A DNA stretch of 64,000 nucleotides from Ahaetulla prasina. Lineage: Eukaryota; Chordata; Lepidosauria; Squamata; Colubridae. Below the pieces are notes generated by a model. That model worked only from the letters and a program-made list of their open reading frames with translations. It searched no databases and was not told the origin of the DNA. The stretch's first letter is position 1. Each line of letters starts with the position of its first letter. Both the position numbers and the translations under genes were made by a program. The stretch covers positions 135,250,420 through 135,314,419 of the forward strand of contig NC_080540.1 of the NCBI RefSeq assembly GCF_028640845.1, read 5' to 3'. Shown in pieces: positions 21,840 through 34,300 of the stretch.

Positions 21840-22715
21840 AGAAGTTGAAGGAATAATCAAAATACTTCTTCTCAATGGTAGCCAGTTCTGAGAAAAGGTT
21901 ACTGGGATAAAATCATCCTATGAGCTTCCATGGCTGGGATTGAATTTGAACTTGAATTTCCTGGCTCTAGTGCAACTTCTGAACCCGTGTGACACTGACC
22001 AAAAAAAAATGGTTTATTAAATACATGTGATAGCCGGCACTGGTTCTCTAGGGTTTACACTGGAGGGTTTTTTTCCCATACATAACAAGATATCAGGGGG
22101 CCAAATAAGCTTTGCTCATGAGCCAATTTTTCCACTGAACCCTGAAGTGATCTAACTTCTAAACTGTATCACAGTTCTGCTAAACCCAATTCAAAAGCTG
22201 TTTCTAAACCTTCATTTTCTTCCATGTCTTTGGTAATTAATTAATTTTACCAAAAAAAACACCCTTCCATATATAATTTATCCAGCATTTCTATCACAAT
22301 CAGAAGCCGAGGGAGGAGTTAATACGTAACAGTAACAGTGCATTATATAAATGAGATTAAACGAATGAGAGTTACTCTCAGCTACTGCTTCTTGCTAATG
22401 ACCTCCTGGAAGGGTATGTGTGTTTGTGGGGTCATTGAAATGGATGCACAATGGATACCCCCAATATACATGCAATACTTAAAAAATGTGTTAGATGTAG
22501 CTACACCCAGCTAAACTCTTCCCACTCCAAAAAAGCTTTCTCCCCCTCACCCCAAATATAACAATGGTTGTGTTTATCTCTGGTACTACTAGCAATCTCT
22601 GAAAACTGGATGTCTAAAATTATTTCTTTAGACCTTCTTAATCTCTCATTCATCAGACACGTTAGAAAAAGACACAAGAGCTTAACTGACAGACTGAATA
22701 AAACAGGACACATAC
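21840..22715. other. Spacer between the predicted USP36 3' end and the CR1 fragment
   Basis: No gene or repeat recognised. Confidence 0.35.
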
Positions 22716-22727
22716 ACAAAACATTCC

Positions 22728-22733
22728 TTTATT
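22728..22733 (-). terminator. USP36: Candidate USP36 polyadenylation signal AATAAA
   Basis: Minus-strand AATAAA is followed, about 20 bases on, by a GT-rich stretch (TTTTGTGTATGTGTCC), the usual arrangement for cleavage and polyadenylation. It would give a 3' UTR of about 2.4 kb. Other signals could be used. Confidence 0.45.
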
Positions 22734-24942
22734 GCACCATGAACCGTTGCTACAATGAGGGCTGTTAACATTAAACCCCAGTATGAGGTGCAAAGTGTGC
22801 CCATGTTCAGGGTATCTACATATTGGCAGAAGACTGTAAAACAGAAGACCCTGTTCCCCTCAGAGAAATAAGAGGCCCAGAGTCCCTTTCATCAGAGAAA
22901 AACAGTCTTAATTGTGAGCCCAAAATAGATACAAGAGCCAAAATTGGTAACAGTTTTTGTGTGTTATGCAGTGGAAAGAATTAACGAGTTTTCAAGCTTC
23001 ACACCCCATCTGTGAATAGAGAAAACGGATACCAATCCTAAAAAGGCTAATGAATGGACAACAGAGATATGCAGAATGGATGGAGTGCACATGGACTGCC
23101 CCTCAGAAGTGACCGTGCAGTATTGGCATATGACAGATGAAATATGTCAGCCTTAGAAAGAGCAGCAATTGTATTGGTAAACAACAAAGGAATCCCTTTT
23201 CTTATTGGTGAAATATCCCATTTAAAAAATTCTTGCAGGCAACTAGTGTTCCTTTTAAATTGGGCAAGAAACAAGATTCTGCCTTAGTGCTAAAGCAGCA
23301 ATGATTCAGTCACCTCTTTCTAACACTAAATCTGTTGCGTGAATCAGATCTTCTAGGAGACTCTGCTTCTGCCTATCAAATTGTGCAACAATACCCACCA
23401 GAAATTAATTTGCATGAGGGGAGAAAGATGAAAAAAAAGCAAAGATAGACATGTCCTCGAATATTCAGATGCCCTACTTCAAGAGTTCCCAGTTTAGGAT
23501 ATGTAATGTTGTTTTTTAAACGTGAAAGGACCTTCAAATGTTCAGTTTTCAGTTTACACATCCAAAATCGCAAGAATCCACCAATAAATAAATTTGCTTC
23601 CAAGCTCCTTGAGAACATAAGCTAGTAGAAATCATGTTTAATAAAGGCAAGCCAATCAGACCACCAGCTTTTCTTGCGGAACAGAACTCAGTTCCAAAGA
23701 TCGTCTGCAGCAAGAATAGATGGTAGAGAAAATTCCTGAGGGGAAAAAATGTTTGTGATGGTGAGAATTTATGCTCATCTATCTGAAAGGCTGAACCAAG
23801 GGACAGGTCATGCGGAAGTAAAGAAAAATCATACAAATTACACTCATAATGGCAGCTGTAAGTGGGGAAAGGATAAGTGCCATTTCAGGCAATAATCTTA
23901 GAAACCAGGCGAAGTTCTCAGTTTACTTCAAGTTCTCCTGGTAGGAAAGGCTGCTGAGGGCATCACAGCTCACCAAGCCTAGATTTCTGGGTGTGGAGCA
24001 GCGGAAAGATTCATTTCCAAGGGCTGACTGCCCTGCCCCCATTCTCAATCCACATTAAGTTACCCTGGAACAATGCTTTTTACTGGCACGGTATCTTGCA
24101 GCGCCCCTGATATAGTACGGTCAAGAACCTGTTTTCTCCAGAGGCTGTAGAGAAGCGATGCGACATCCTAGCACTCTGAATAGCAGCACCCTACTCAGGG
24201 CAAGAAGAGGCCCTTCTCCCCAGAAGCGGCAACTGATGATTTGATTCTGGTCACTTGAAGTTCCACAGTTGTAGAAGTTGACCAACTGCATTTCTTCAGC
24301 CAAGACTCATCTGTCAGGTGGAAATGGAAATGAAATTTATGACACAGAAAAGTCCTCATCCTTGTGGAATCAGAATGACACGAGCCCAGATTCAAACCCA
24401 GAAGGGGAAAGAATGGTAGAATTAGTATGAAATGACTTCATCACTCGTGTTCCCTAACTTCAGAGCCACAATGCATCTTCTCCATCCAAGATAATGAAAA
24501 AAAAAAAAAAGTCACATTTGACAACTGCAGTTTAGCTATATCCAATAACATACATGTAAAAACCGGGAACAACAGTTATACTGTATAGCACATACTTAAA
24601 GATATTTCTGCTTGGATTATTTATCAATGTTATGCAGAGGCCTCCACCTGAAGTAGACATGGGTGTGCAAATAATATCTGTCAGGAAAGTGTTAAACTAA
24701 ATGCTTATTTTCTCAGAACCATTTGTCAATTGTGAAGCATGGCTAAAGAAGGCCTGTGCATTCCTGCATGCTCCAAGCCATATTTTGCCATCTGAATACA
24801 ATTTTCCACACAACTCAACACTGTAAATATTGTTTTGAAGAATACATAGCATTTTACCCATCATGGACACTAGTTACCTTTCATTCCCTAACAACTGGCC
24901 ATTTCCTATTCCATCTTAGCAATTCTATATAAAATAACTATC

Positions 24943-25118
24943 ATCAGTGGTTCTCAACCTTTTTTTCACCATATGCCCCCTTTAAATACCTTTTGTGACA
25001 TGGACCATGGCCACGGACCACCAAGACTTAAGTCAAGATTTAAATCATAACATTTCTTCAAGACTTTGCAGACCCCCTGTGATGACATCGCAGGCCCCCA
25101 GACCATAGGTTTAGAACC
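24943..25118. mobile_element. hAT MITE in the USP36 3' UTR region
   Basis: Termini CAGTGGTTCTCAACCT and AGGTTTAGAACCACTG are inverted repeats. The flanks carry CTATCATC-like words on both sides, consistent with an 8-bp duplication offset by one base. Interior words GACCATGGCCACGGACCACC and GCAGACCCCCTGTGATG are typical of this family. Confidence 0.65.
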
Positions 25119-25184
25119 ACTGCTATCATCATCACCACTCCCACCTCATCTTTCTGCCAATAGGGTGTTCAATTTATTTACCTT

Positions 25185-25316
25185 TCAAAGCCGATAGCTC
25201 AAGCTAGCTACTTTGGCTGGATGTGTCACAGCCCAGAAGTTACGCCTGCTTTGCAATTTTTGGAAGACATTGTAGTTTCTCCTCCGTTCACGCTTGAACT
25301 TCCTAATTTTTTTCAC
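25185..25316 (-). CDS. USP36: USP36 exon 19 (stop codon)
   Basis: Acceptor TTCGTAG|GTGAAA, phase 0; TGA at 25185-25187. Residues 1065-1107: [17 protein letters not shown] and [18 protein letters not shown], the conserved basic C terminus. Confidence 0.92.
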   Translation of the reverse strand: MKKIRKFKRERRRNYNVFQKLQSRRNFWAVTHPAKVASLSYRL

Positions 25317-28300
25317 CTACGAATAAGAAGATGTTTTATTGCCCAGTTCCTGATACCAAAACTGTGACATAGGAATTATCCTACAGAAATACAAAAGTGT
25401 AGAGAGGACAATGTGTTTCTATAAAAGCCTGGCTTTAAAACAAGAACTGAATTTGCTACAAGTATTTTCAAGCCTTCCTAAAACCTAAAGTGTTCTAGAC
25501 CATCTATCAAGCATTCCAAGTTTTTCCAAGACTGCGTTACTATATTTATATTAGTATTTACTATATTAAAGAACAATGGGAAAAAGTGTCAGAGAAGCTA
25601 AAGGATCAGAATTTACTACTATGGGGTTCTAACTGAATCCAAGATCTAACATATCCACAGGCTATATTACTTTATCTTGCACTCTTACCCTGCATTCACC
25701 AAGTATCTGAACTCTGTAGTATGCTCAGTGAAAATTATGCTTATTTTAATAAATTTATTTTAATAAATTATATTTAAACTTATGCACGCTAATGGGCATG
25801 CATAAGTGCACCGGCGTGCCTACCGTCCCTGTCCTAATATTCCTTTTTACTTACTCTTTTCATGTATCCAAATTATGTTTATACTTTTTACCTGTTATCT
25901 TATATATGATTGACAAAATAAAAAAATAAAAAAAAAATTCCACTGGATGGAGAAATGCTTATTTCCCGACTTAACAACTTCTGCTATGGAAATGTAGGTT
26001 TAACCTTCCCATCACTCACATTAAACTCTGTTCAGTGGAACTTATTCCTGAACAAATGTCCACAGGATGGAAACCATCAAATAAATGATCTTGCCAGTGT
26101 GACATGGGCAGAGGCAGAGAAAAATAAACTGTCTCCCATATTAAAGCAGAATGTAACATTGTACTCACAAGGGCTGCATGATCAAAAATTTCGGTTATGT
26201 CCTTGGACTTACATTATTTGTGTATTTTCTGACCAAACTACATTGCAACCGCAATTCTCCATGCAAATATGCATGCATATTTACCAAAACTATCAATTTC
26301 AAAACAGAAAATTTTGAAACTCAGCCCAAATGGTGGAGTTGGGGCACTGCTTAGGCTCACACGAAATGGCTCCGTACCTTTCCACCATCAAATTCTTCAT
26401 CCCAATCATCAAGGATGGACTGCTTCTGGGACCATATAGCATCATGTATGGCATCCTGGCTGATAGCAGATGCTTCACCATTCCATGTTAAAACTGTGGA
26501 TTAAAAGTAGAGCTGAGAGTGGGAGCAGCCAACCTCTTTATTTCAGCTTACAATGGATTCCTTATTTCTGCCCTGAAGAATCAAGCAAGCATCTATTTTC
26601 AGAAGTACAGGCAGGGAAATAGGAACACCTTATATTCACACGTCGCCATCATAAACCTCAGGAGGCCATCACAAAATAACAGATCTATTTTTGCTTTCTT
26701 TCATTAAATGAAATATGAGTCCTTGATGATTTAGATGGCAAAGACCATTCCAAACTTGGCACATTTCCAGTCGTCGAAGAATCAGAAACCAGACAAAACT
26801 TTTGCATGAATTATTCTCATATGTTCTAAATCCTATTCCAAGGTCTTTTCTTAGCTCCCAAAGTTTCTACAATACGATTCTGATGGAAGAAGTTAGAAAG
26901 ATGTTAGGCAATAATTTTTCAGGTTATAATTTATTGCTAGATATCAAACTTGGCTAGAGAATTCAGAGCCTGCTAGGTTGATCACATTTCATTATATTTT
27001 CCAAACTGTAACTTTCCAGTTACTGTAACTTTCTGGTTGTAACCGCCAGTTGTAGTCCGTGAACTACTGGTAGTCCACGAGAAAATTTTGGTGGTCTGTG
27101 GAGAGATCTTTGTATTTTTGCCAGTCCACCCTGATGGAGGAGCTGCGGCACAAGTAGGCCGAAGCAGCAATTGCAATGGCTGGAAGCTGTGGGAGTAAAG
27201 CACTACTTGCACTTGCGGCACAAAGCAGCCTTCGTCTCCTGCCGCTTGGGACTTGGAGCGGTAAATGGCGACTGGTCCAGGGAGCAGCGGATTTTGCTCT
27301 CTATTGCAGACAGCAGATCGGCTCCTTGCAAGTTCTCGTCTCACGAGGAGTGCTCGCTGAAACGGTGCAGGAAACTTCAGCCGGGCTCCTCGAGAGAGGA
27401 GACCTTGCAGGGGGCTGATCTGGCAAAAAGGAGGAGCCCAGCAAAATCCGGCTGCTCCCCTGATCAGACGCCGTTTACAGCTCCGAGTCCCAAGTGGCAG
27501 GAGACAAGGGCTGCTTTGTTCCACCGGCTGGGCAAATATACTGAGGCGAAATGCTGATGCTGCGCAAAATGAAATAGAGAAAAAGAGAGAGAATGAGAAA
27601 GAGAGAATCAGGATGAGAGAGAAAGCGAGCGAGCACCGCCTTCTTGGAAGAAGTGCGGGGGTGGGGCCGAAGGGGGATGTCTTGCATTAAGTATCGCCCC
27701 CCCCACCTCAATTTCGCAAGGTCGGCGCAGCAGGCAGCGGTCCTTCCAGGCGCACCTTGTTTCTCTGGAGCACTTTGCCACCCCCTCCCGCTTCTGCCCA
27801 CATGCTCCTCCTCCTCCCAGAGTCTCTGGGCTGCTTACTCAGCCGGAGGGAAAACTCAAATTGCGCTCCCCCACCCGGCTTGCCCGCCTCCCCAGGGAGG
27901 TCGCCGGGGTGGGGGGGCGTTCTCTTTGCAGCTTTTGCTCGAAGCCATCTGGCTCTGAAAGGGACGCACGGAGAATTAGAATGAGAGAGAGAGAGTGGGG
28001 GGGAGAGAGAAAGAGAGTGGGAGAGAGAGAAAAAGAATGAGAGAGAATGAGTGGGGGAGAGCGGGGAGTGGGGAGAAAGAGAGAAAGAGAAAGAATGAGA
28101 GAGAAAGAGTGGGAGAGAGAGGGGAGGGGGTGAGAAAGGGAGAGGAGGGACAGTGCCTGAAGGACCCCATCCCATCACTGGGCGTCCAGGCGCTTCAGCA
28201 AGCGGCACGCTGGATTCGTATTAGTGGTCCATGGGATTTAAAATTATTAACCTGGTGGTCCCTGAGGTCCATAAGGTTGGGGACCCCTGATATAGATGAT

Positions 28301-31300
28301 CCTCATTCAATGACCAGTTCCTCAGCAACTGTCCGAAGTCATGACAATGCTGAAAGAGTACTAGTTACGATCAGTCTTCATGCTTAGGTTAGTCACAGTG
28401 TCCCCAGTCACATGATCATTATTGGTGACCTTTTTTGCCAGCTTCCTACTAGCAAAGTCACTGGGGAAGTCAGCAGGAGGTCGCTAATGACAGCCACATG
28501 ATGCCTTCAGTGATTTGCTTAACAATGGCAATTGGAAGTTCAGGATTTTCTGCCTCTAATTGGCTTTGTCAGGACCATGTTGTTTACTAACAAAAAATCT
28601 AATTGCTATCATTAACTACCTGTGAATGTGTTGCCCCCTTTTTTCCTTTATCTTAATTAGAAAGTGAAGTACAAGACATACAGTAAAAATTGTATAGTAA
28701 CGAGCATGCAGCAGTGTGACTCAGTAAAAGCTTGGAAGAACATGCATGCTCCCAGTGAGAAATGTTTCCAAAGTCCTCGTGAAAGCTGCAATTGGAAAAG
28801 GAGGGAATTCCAAAAGTACTGAGTGTACCTTGTTTTCCATAAGCTTTATCCAAAGAACCCTTCAGTAGCTCCTGAACTACATCAACTGGTCCACATTCGT
28901 GCTGCGTAATTTCCTTCTTTGGGCTCAGGACATTGAGGGAGAACTTGTCTCTATGTCCGAGCTGGTTGCCCCAAGCCACTGCTGTTGTGAGAAGAAAAAG
29001 GTGAAGAGCATATTAATGTAAGAAAGGTACATGCAAATCTCCTCTTTTCTGCAGGATGAGCAAAGCAGGTAGCAATAGCAATAGACTTATATACCGCTTC
29101 ACAGTGCTTTACAGCCCTCTCTAAGCAGTTTACAGAGTCAGCCTATTGCCCCCAACAATCTGGGTCCTCAGGTAGGACATCCATAAGTGTTCCTTTAGGG
29201 TAGTGTATTCTTAATGCAGTGGAATGACAGGCAAATTTCTCACTTTCAAGGTGAACACACATTGAATTATTTTAGTTCTGCCAGTTATTCTTCACTGCAC
29301 TATCTTATGAAATACAATGCTGTAATTCAAGCATTTATAGCCAGAATCTATCCTCCAAATCCATTTCTTTTCAGAATATCCGTGCATGTCTGTGTGCAAG
29401 GAAGAGAGGGGCTGTTTACTTCTTTCAATCAAGGCTGATGAAAAACTAGCAATGTGGCTTATCCAGGAACAGATGCCTAATCTGTGAAATCCCCAAATGA
29501 GGTTTGGGTATAAACACTAGCGACACAAAAGGATCTCGGTGAAAATATCTTGGGATTAATACACTACACTGGTGCTAACAGATGCTTCTGTTTTAATTTG
29601 GATGTAAAGACATCCACTCTTATTGCTGATGAGGTAATAGATTTTTATTTACAATTCAGCTTGAGTGCAGTAAGTGGAAGGTCACCTACACCACATAAAG
29701 GAAGCCACTAAACTATTTCAGGTGGGGATGTATACCTTCATAAATGAATACCTTCATTACCCAGATTTTGACCTCCCTTGCTTCCCCCTACCCAATCAAC
29801 TTCGATGCAGGTGTATTACCAACCTGGAGGGCTGCCTCTAGCCTCAGAAAATCCATTCTCGTTTAGTTCTTCTTGGGCACTACAGACTTCAGCCACATGA
29901 GAATGCAGTATATTTCTTTGCTTATCTTTGTGATGCTCACTCTCTCCAGAAGAAGTGCTCTTGTCTGAACTGGGTGAAAGCAATTGCTTCTTCTTTTTCT
30001 TCTTCTTCTTTGTCCTACAGGAGCTGACTTCAGGTGGAGGAGAACAGCTGTACGTAACAGATAAAAGGTTTTTATTGTTGTTGTCAGCTTTACCAGTAGA
30101 CTAGACAAGAAACCTGACCAGAGAAGCTGATTTTCTTCACTGTAAAGCTACTTTAACAAAACCTTGCAAGTCTAAAAGTACAATCTTCATGCCTTCTCCT
30201 CTAGAGAAACTAAAGTTCCTTCTGACCTTCTTTGCCCAGCCAACTCTCCAGCTGTGGGCTATCTCTTATCATTCCCTAGGCAGCATCTCTTTGCCCTGTC
30301 TTCCAAGATATTTCCCACATACCATTACAAGTGGTCAAGTAAAACCTTGACTTGAGACAACCAGCCAAGCACTTACCAGTTCACAGGGGACAACAAAGAT
30401 GAGCAGTCTTCCTCCCTTTGCTGCAGCCTTTTCTTCTTCTTTTTCTTCTTCTTCTGGATGGAACTATTTTGACTAGTAGCTATTGCCCCATCATCTCCAG
30501 CTCTTTTCTCTTCCTCTCCCTTCCTAGTCCTCACCAAGTTGGCTTCCCATGCAGGGGAGATCACAATGCTGCCGTTTTCCTCAAATTTCCTCCTCTTGCT
30601 AGGAGGACTGGAGAGCCAAGTCCTCTCACCATTGATGTCTTTCATGTTTCGGCTACCATGATCATCCTGCTCTTCCACTGGGGAACTATGCTTCCTTTTT
30701 TTCTTCTTACTGCTGACAACTGATAGGTCTTTGCTGCTGTCTGGATAAGAGAGGTGTGGTGCCGAGGTGGGTACAACAGGTGATGAAAGAGGGGTGGCAG
30801 CAGAGAGGCAGCATGATTTGAAGCTGGATGAGGGCATGAAGTTGGCAAAGGGACTTCTGGCTGTTTGTGGAGGTGCTGAAGATTTGGAAGCAGGTGAGAG
30901 CACCCTAGAGAACCACATAAACATAAAATTAAGAAGACCAGCAGATTCTGAAGCTTTGTAAATCTTTGGAAAATATCATTGCTGTCGCAATTCTCTAAGG
31001 GTCAGTGCCAACCATCTCACTAATTCAATGTACAAACAGAATGGCATTATCACATATCTGATTGCTTCCAGGTGAAGGTCAGAATTACATTTTTCCCTTT
31101 TTCAAAAGATCCAAGTACCAACTTAGAACACAATTATTTCAATTCCAGAAGTGGAGCTATCAAAGATTTCACATCACTTTAGTTCCCAACCAAAGAGAAT
31201 CATATAGCTGGGCATAAATGCAGGACTGTCAACTAACATACTTCCAAGCATGGAGATTTTCCAATTATAGAATTTCTATTTCCTTATTTCACTGCCAAAT

Positions 31301-34300
31301 CTGGAGCCACTTTGTTATGTAACAATGGCTGGGTCACACATCATGCTGGATCTTTAAAGTGGCTTGCATGGTTGCGACTTATGTATTATATGCAAACTAG
31401 ATAACTGGGGCTTATTTCCCAAATGATTATAATAAATCAAGGTTTATGTGAACACTAATTTGTTTTTCGCTTTGCAGATAGTATTTTATAGTATTTTATA
31501 CAATAGTTATGTTCCAAGGTAGGATGGGAATGAAATATGCTGTCCCATATTACTTCTAATTTATGCGTAAATGACTAGAAGGCATTTCTCTTCAATATTT
31601 CCATCATCTAGTTAATCTAGTTGTACCTTTTGTCCTAGAGCACTCCTTTTTTTTTTTATGGAAGACATCTACACTAGTTCTTAATTTTTAAAAAAAAAAT
31701 GCACATCCTATGACCTTTTGCTAAATAAACTGACCTACACCATTTGCTCAATTTACTTGAAAAAAATGTTCCAGTATGTGAAGCATTTACTATTCAGCAG
31801 CAGGACGGCATTCTGTTTCCAGGGGTTAATCTTTTGCTACAAAGTATATTTATCACTAGGGATTTTAGGTAAGGTGCTGATCGGTTCACAGGTCAATTAC
31901 TGGACCCTAATAGCAACAGCACTTAAGACTTATATACCGCTTCACAGTACTTTACAGCTTCTCTAAGCGGTTTACAGAGTCAGCATATTGCCCCCAACAA
32001 CTTGGATCCTCCTTTTACCCACCTTGGAAGGATGAGTCAACCTTGAGCCTGGTGAGGATTGAACTCCTGGCAGTGAGTTGAATTAGCCTGCAATACTGCA
32101 TTCTAACCACTGCGCCATCACGGTCCAGAATATGGATCAAAAAAGCACCTGAACCAACCAGATTCCTCTAAGCTAGCAGGCTTTTAACCCAGAAATATTT
32201 AGGCAAATCCTCGGGAGGGATTCCAACAAAGACTTTAACTAACAAAAAGGCCTTATTGAGGAAAAGGATTAAATACCGCAGGTACCCATATTCTAACGGC
32301 ACCCAGGCCACTTATGATGCAGGCTGTCCTACCCTGAAGCCCCACTGGCCATAGCTTACCTGGTTTGGACAGGTGCAGCAGCGCAGACGAATTGGGTGGT
32401 GTTTGTGGCAGCTGGGGGGGAATGGGGCGGTGCCTGATGCTCATTGCCGCTCACTTTCCGCAGGGTGTTGCTGCCCTGTAGTTATCGACATAAATAAAAA
32501 CTTGGTGGTCTAAAAGGAGGTTTCCATGACCCCAGGGACAGCGGGTGGCGTAAGAAGAGAGAGTGGGCACAAAACAAAGAGAGGTAGGGGTGGAAGAGGG
32601 AGGGGAAGAAGAATCAGAAAAGTGTTTGTGGTTAGAAACAGAGGGAAAACAAGGAAGGACATGTCAAAAGACAGAAGACGTGTTAGAATAAATAACAGGC
32701 CACTGACACTTCCCCATTTCCCAGGGCATGCTAACTTTATCCCTGAAGGTCACACCCATGCCAAGCTGCTCTGTTCTGGCCTAATGAAGCAAAAGGCTCT
32801 TTCTCTCTCTCCCCAAGCAGTCTCATTTACTTGCAGATGCAGCAGGGGTGGGGGTGGAGACACGCTGTGGATCAGGACCACGAGCTGCTCACAAAGCCAA
32901 GAGGGCCTTCCTCAAAACCCCACCCCAAGAGGGTTACCAGCGCATGGCAATTCTCACCATGGCCAAAGGGGGAAATCTGTTACTTCTATATTTTAGTCAG
33001 TTAATATCTCCTTAATTGTTCAATTCAATACCATTTTAGATTTTTTTTTTGTCGTCCTGGACTTGTTCTCTTTTTGGAATGCAGCCCTCAGCATGCCATT
33101 CAAGTGGCCTAGTATGGCTCTTAGTCCCGTCCCCGTCCCCCACTTCCCAAAAAAAGTTTCTACATCTTACGCTTCATAGCCAGAAAGAGGAGGGGGGTGG
33201 GGAGCAAATTCAACATGTTTCACCCCAAGGCCATGGAAAACAGTCTTGGTACAGAGACTGCAAGTATAAAGCATACTTCCCGCAAATGCTGTCTATTGCA
33301 CTTGGGCATTGCAAGTTTGCTAAATGAGGTATCATTTTGGCGACTGCCTGCATATACAGGGAGTCCTTGACTTACAGCAGTTCGTTTAGTGACCATTCAA
33401 AGCTACAACACTGAAAAAAAAAGAGACTTAAGACCGTTTTTCAGAGTGACAAACTTTGCAGCATCCCCATGATCATGTGACCAAATTCATATGCTTGGCA
33501 ACTGGTTCATATTTATGACCATTGCTGCATCCCAAGATCATGTGATCACCTTTTGAGACCTTCTGATAAACATAGTCAATGGGGAAGCCAGATTCACTTA
33601 ACAACCAGTTATTAACTTATCAACCGCAGTAATTCACTTAACCGAGGCAACAAAGGTCACATAATGGGGCAAAAGTCACTTAACAACAAAAATTTGGGGC
33701 TCAATTGTGGTAATAAGTCAAGGACTACTTGTAGATGCCTCTGAGCATATAGTGAGTGCCTTTACTGATGGAAAGGCCACCCGGTTTTCCTTTATCAAGC
33801 TTTCACTTTTCTCACCACCACTCCTCTCCCCCGCACCCCGGAGAACAGTGTGCTCAATCCCTTCCCCCAAACGCACCTTCCTGGCAGAAAGTGCCAGTTT
33901 CTTTGCAGGTGGGGGCGACATGGTGCTTCCCAACTCCAGATTGGCCAAATTAGCCAACAACGGGGATTTCAGCTTGGCAAACTTGGTGTCCTCAGAAGCG
34001 TATTTCCCAGACACACAGTCCGATTCCTGAGAGGAAGAGTAGCCATCAGCTCCTACTGTGGCATGAGAAAGTCCCTTAATTGGCTTATGAGCTGGACTGG
34101 AGGAAGATGAGCTGCTAGAAGACGATGAAGATGACAAGGATGAGTCCTTGCTTGGTAGCTCTGTACCTTCCTCATGCGCTTTGGCTTCAGAGGTTCCTCT
34201 AGAGCTGCCTGACAGTTGCAAAGATGCTACCAAGTTCTTATCTCCCCAGGAACTCTGCTTGGCCATCTCCAGTTTAGTACTGTCAGCCTGACCAAAGTCC

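Larger units (their letters stand above)
22715..25184 (-). other. USP36: Probable USP36 3' UTR
   Basis: Sequence between the USP36 stop codon and the candidate polyadenylation signal. It has no exon-like content and includes a small hAT MITE at 24943-25118, which would be transcribed if the UTR call is right. Confidence 0.5.

Noticed and set aside
27708..28208. 166-codon minus-strand frame
   Set aside because: Ser/Leu/Pro runs come from the GA/CT repeat in a hAT-like element.
32526..32996. 156-codon plus-strand frame with a basic N terminus
   Set aside because: Antisense within a USP36 intron, purine-rich start, no recognisable similarity or splice sites.
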